DNA of 64,000 bases from Ilumatobacteraceae bacterium (GTDB lineage Bacteria; Actinomycetota; Acidimicrobiia; Acidimicrobiales; Ilumatobacteraceae). The stretch lies in NCBI GenBank assembly GCA_021298195.1, contig JAJTEQ010000004.1, forward strand, positions 1 to 64,000, written 5' to 3'. Shown one piece after another: positions 61,229-64,000 of the stretch. The notes under the pieces are model-generated. The model had not been told where the DNA came from and ran no database searches. It was given only the letters and a program-made list of their open reading frames with translations. A program made the translations under genes and the position numbers. Position 1 is the first letter of the stretch; every line of letters starts with the position of its first letter.

Positions 61229-62849
61229 TCGGCAGACGCCGATCCTTGCCGAAGGCCTTCTCGCTGACGCGCACCCCGGGCGGGCATTGGCGTCGCTTGT
61301 ATTCGTTCAGGTCCACCAAGCGGGCGATACGTCGAACGACGTCCTCGGGGTGCCCCAACTCGATGATCTCCGACGCCGTGCGATCCTGCTCGACGTAGAG
61401 CGACAGGATCGGGTCCAGGATCTCGTACGGCGGCAGGCTCTGATCGTCGCGCTGATCGGGTCGAAGTTCGGCCGACGGCGGTTTCGTCAACACCGACTCG
61501 GGGATGATCACCCGGCCGGCTCTCTCGTTCACGTGACGACTGATCGCGAACACGTCCAGTTTCAACACGTCCTTGATCACCGCGTAACCGCCGACCGAGT
61601 CGCCGTAGATCGTGAAGTAACCCACCGCCATCTCGCTCTTGTTGCCCGTGGTCAGCACCATCCATCCGAATTTGTTCGACAGGGCCATCAGGATCTGGCC
61701 ACGACACCGACTCTGCAGGTTCTCCTCGGTCAGATCGGGATCACGACCCTCGAAGCTGGGACCGAGGACGTCGAGATACGACTGGAACACCGGCTCGATC
61801 GAGATCGTGCGGATGTCGATACCGAGAGCCGCGGCCAGCTCGTGCGCGTCCGTCTTCGAGCCCTCGGACGAGTACCGCGACGGCATCGACACCCCGTGCA
61901 CGTGGTCGGCGCCCAACGCATCGACGGCCACCGCGGCCACCAGCGACGAGTCGATGCCCCCCGACAACCCGATCACCACGTCGGTGAACTTGTTCTTGCG
62001 CACGTAATCGCGCGTGCCCGACACGAGAGCGCCGTACAACTCCTCGGCGCGATCCGTGATGGGCGCGACGATCGTCGGCTTCGGAGAGTCGAGATCGACA
62101 TCGACCACCATCAGGTCGGAGACGAACTGGGGGGACCGAGCCAGCAGATTGCCCCGCGCGTCGAACACCATCGAAGCACCGTCGAAAATGAGCTCGTCCT
62201 GACCGCCGACCTGATTGACGTAAACGATCGCGCACGAATTGTCGCGGGCTCGTTGCGCCAGCATGCGCTCGCGCTCGGCCAACTTGCCGACGTGGAACGG
62301 AGAACCGTTGATGTTGACGTTCACGCGGGCACCGAGCGCGGCCTGCTCGGACACCGGTCCGTCGGGATGCCAGATGTCCTCGCAGATGGAGACGCCGACC
62401 TTCACCCCGCCCACCTCGATCAATCGATGATCACCGCGGCCGGGTTCGAAGGTGCGTTCCTCGTCGAAGACGTCGTAGTTCGGCAACAAGCGCTTGTGAT
62501 GGATGCTCTTCACGGCACCGTTCGCGCACACGGCGGCGGCATTGTGAAGGCGCGGTCGACCCGAACCCGGATCGTGACCGTGACCGACGTCGACGAAACC
62601 GATCACCGCGACGCATCGCGTCGTGAGCGCGGCCAATTCTTGAAGTACCGCCCGGTTGTCGCGCACGAAACCGGGCTTGAGCACCAGATCCTCGGGCGGG
62701 TATCCGGTGATGCTCAACTCGGGGAAGGCCACCAGGTCGCATCCGGCGTCGACGGCGCGCCGATACGCGTCGATGATGAGGACACGGTTCCCGGCGAGAT
62801 CACCCACCGTGGGGTTCAACTGGGCCAAGCCGATGCGAAGGTTCGCCAC
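61206..62849 (-). CDS. nadE: Glutamine-dependent NAD+ synthetase
   Basis: 547 residues from GTG 62849 (MANLRIGLAQLNPTVGD). The N-terminal nitrilase-type glutaminase has Glu44 (AFPELSITGYPPEDL), Lys in HHKRLLPNYDVFDE and Cys in VGVSICEDIWHPDGP. The C-terminal synthetase has the P-loop DVVIGLSGGIDSSLVAA and LTTGNKSEMAVGYFTIYGD. It amidates deaminated NAD in the last step of NAD synthesis. The compact two-domain form of this length is common outside the mycobacterial 680-residue type. It is divergent from glnII. Confidence 0.95.
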   Translation of the reverse strand: MANLRIGLAQLNPTVGDLAGNRVLIIDAYRRAVDAGCDLVAFPELSITGYPPEDLVLKPGFVRDNRAVLQELAALTTRCVAVIGFVDVGHGHDPGSGRPRLHNAAAVCANGAVKSIHHKRLLPNYDVFDEERTFEPGRGDHRLIEVGGVKVGVSICEDIWHPDGPVSEQAALGARVNVNINGSPFHVGKLAERERMLAQRARDNSCAIVYVNQVGGQDELIFDGASMVFDARGNLLARSPQFVSDLMVVDVDLDSPKPTIVAPITDRAEELYGALVSGTRDYVRKNKFTDVVIGLSGGIDSSLVAAVAVDALGADHVHGVSMPSRYSSEGSKTDAHELAAALGIDIRTISIEPVFQSYLDVLGPSFEGRDPDLTEENLQSRCRGQILMALSNKFGWMVLTTGNKSEMAVGYFTIYGDSVGGYAVIKDVLKLDVFAISRHVNERAGRVIIPESVLTKPPSAELRPDQRDDQSLPPYEILDPILSLYVEQDRTASEIIELGHPEDVVRRIARLVDLNEYKRRQCPPGVRVSEKAFGKDRRLPITNGYRG

Positions 62850-63064
62850 GTCGCCGAGGCTAACGGCGACCCCAACTGCCGGTGCGGTGGTTCGGGTCGT
62901 CACCCGCTACCGTGACCACCACCCGCCGAGCACCGCAATCCCCCGAAACAGCGTCGTTTCACACAGCGTTCACAATTGGGCAACGGCGGGGAAATGCCCC
63001 CCTGCGACGCTGTGCTCGCCCCTACAACAACCGGCTCTGCCGAATTCATACATGGAGGACCCCC
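62850..63064. promoter_or_regulatory. Divergent region between nadE and the glutamine synthetase gene
   Basis: No gene is seen in these 215 bases. GTTTCACACAGCGTTCACAATTG near 62956-62977 holds two TTCAC repeats 11 bases apart, about one helical turn, which is a possible regulator site. It is not a clean match to the GlnR box I know. GGAGG lies seven bases before the GTG at 63065 and acts as its ribosome binding site. Confidence 0.45.
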
Positions 63065-64000
63065 GTGGCCTATCAAGCCGAATACATCTGGATCGACGGC
63101 ACCGAGCCGACGCCCCTGCTGCGTTCCAAGACCAAGATCCTTGCCGACGACGTCACCACTCCCCCGGTGTGGGGTTTCGACGGCTCGTCGACCAACCAGG
63201 CGCCCGGCGACAAGTCGGACTGCGCGCTGCAGCCGGTCTTCACCTGCCCGGACCCCATCCGCGGTGGTGACAACATTCTCGTGCTGTGCGAGGTCATGCT
63301 CGCTCAGTCGAACAAGCCGCACCCGACCAACACCCGCGCCGCGTGTGCCAAGGCCGCCAAGAAGTTCGCCGCCGACGAGATGATCTTCGGTATCGAGCAG
63401 GAGTACACCATGATGCGCCTCGACGGAAGCCCGTTGGGCTTCCCGAAGGACGGTTTCCCCGAGCCGCAGGGTCCGTACTACTGCGGCGTCGGCGCCGGTC
63501 GCGTCGTCGGCCGAGAGATCATCGAGGAGCACACGCAGGCGTGTCTCGATGCCGGTCTCCTCATCGAAGGCACCAACGCCGAAGTGATGCCCGGACAGTG
63601 GGAGTTCCAGATCGGTGCGGCCGACGCGCTCACCGTGTCGGACCACCTGACCGTGGCCCGTTGGTTGTTGCACCGCATCGCCGAGGACTACGACGTGGTC
63701 ATCTCGTTGGCCGCCAAGCCCCAGAAGGGTGACTGGAACGGCGCCGGCGCGCACACGAACTTCTCGACGAAGGCCATGCGCAACGACAAGGACATGAAGG
63801 CCATCACCGCCGCGTGCAACGCGATCGGCAAGAAGGTCATGGAGCACGTCACGAACTACGGCCACGACATCGAGAGCCGCCTCACCGGCAAGCACGAGAC
63901 CGCCCCGTGGAACAAGTTCAGCTACGGCGTGTCCAACCGTGGCGCATCCATCCGTATCCCGTGGCAGGTGGAAAAGACCGGCCGCGGCTACGCCGAGGAC
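63065..64000 (+). CDS. glnII: Glutamine synthetase type II (GlnII), 3' end outside the window
   Basis: 312 codons from GTG 63065, still open at base 64000; GSII is usually about 340-360 residues, so roughly 30-50 are missing. The start AEYIWIDGTEPTPLLRSKTK, PPVWGFDGSSTNQAPGDKSD, FGIEQEYTMM, PQGPYYCGVGAGRVVGREI, VMPGQWEFQIG and GDWNGAGAHTNFSTKAMR are the GSII (eukaryote-like) motifs, with the glutamates that bind metal and ammonium. It condenses glutamate and ammonia with ATP. GSII occurs in several actinobacteria beside the usual GSI and is not adenylylated. Confidence 0.95.
   Translation, partial: MAYQAEYIWIDGTEPTPLLRSKTKILADDVTTPPVWGFDGSSTNQAPGDKSDCALQPVFTCPDPIRGGDNILVLCEVMLAQSNKPHPTNTRAACAKAAKKFAADEMIFGIEQEYTMMRLDGSPLGFPKDGFPEPQGPYYCGVGAGRVVGREIIEEHTQACLDAGLLIEGTNAEVMPGQWEFQIGAADALTVSDHLTVARWLLHRIAEDYDVVISLAAKPQKGDWNGAGAHTNFSTKAMRNDKDMKAITAACNAIGKKVMEHVTNYGHDIESRLTGKHETAPWNKFSYGVSNRGASIRIPWQVEKTGRGYAED

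Overview
The window looks like a stretch of chromosome from a high-GC actinobacterium, most likely of the class Acidimicrobiia (an inference). Signs pointing that way are a mycothiol glycosyltransferase next to a YbjN gene as in mycobacteria, an RsiG-like c-di-GMP-binding protein, a rex-hemACD heme cluster as in Streptomyces, a MenJ-like menaquinone reductase, many GTG starts and short 1 to 4 base gene overlaps. No phage, insertion sequence or CRISPR array was seen.

Layout. 1-1180: the start of tuf with tRNA-Met, tRNA-Thr and tRNA-Tyr, interrupted by an acetyltransferase gene. 1282-17294: yajQ, then a long minus-strand unit holding an 11-subunit complex I (nuoABCDHIJKLMN, no nuoEFG) that continues into a MidA/NDUFAF7-type methyltransferase, an ABC-2 transporter pair and acetyl-CoA synthetase. 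17363-22137: amino-acid and nitrogen genes (two class I amidotransferase-like proteins, threonine dehydratase, an aldehyde dehydrogenase) and a PD-(D/E)XK nuclease with probable Fe-S cysteines. 22192-42422: a second minus-strand unit of about 20 kb that joins a b6-like split cytochrome b complex (cytochrome b6-like half, subunit-IV-like half, Rieske, diheme cytochrome c, a 2x[4Fe-4S] ferredoxin and two unrecognised membrane proteins) to a complete 14-subunit NADH dehydrogenase (nuoA-N). 42864-44974: a divergent pair, a monoheme cytochrome c and a MenJ-like quinone reductase. 44988-51645: a Rex-controlled heme operon (rex, hemA, hemC, hemD, hemB, hemL). 51741-64000: lipid, proline, mycothiol, signalling, sulfur-carrier and NAD genes, ending in a truncated type II glutamine synthetase.

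How the parts fit. Most of the window builds one respiratory chain: quinone modification, heme supply under the NADH/NAD sensor Rex, two complex I forms, a Rieske/cytochrome b complex and c-type cytochromes. The NADH dehydrogenase and the quinol-oxidising complex are encoded as one unit, which suggests they are made together.

The points most worth following are these. The 11-subunit complex I carries its own MidA gene, and its NuoD has Arg at the site methylated by NDUFAF7, whereas the 14-subunit NuoD has Thr there. That same NuoD has Trp in place of the quinone-binding Tyr. Its NuoL and NuoM carry histidine-rich loops. A short IPEHLLKR-type motif is shared by the cytochrome b half and the divergent cytochrome c. 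HemL has a Cys-x4-Cys-x4-Cys-x4-Cys N-terminal extension. A MoaD-like carrier ends in Gly-Gly-Cys-Arg. A small hypothetical protein carries the RsiG c-di-GMP motif.
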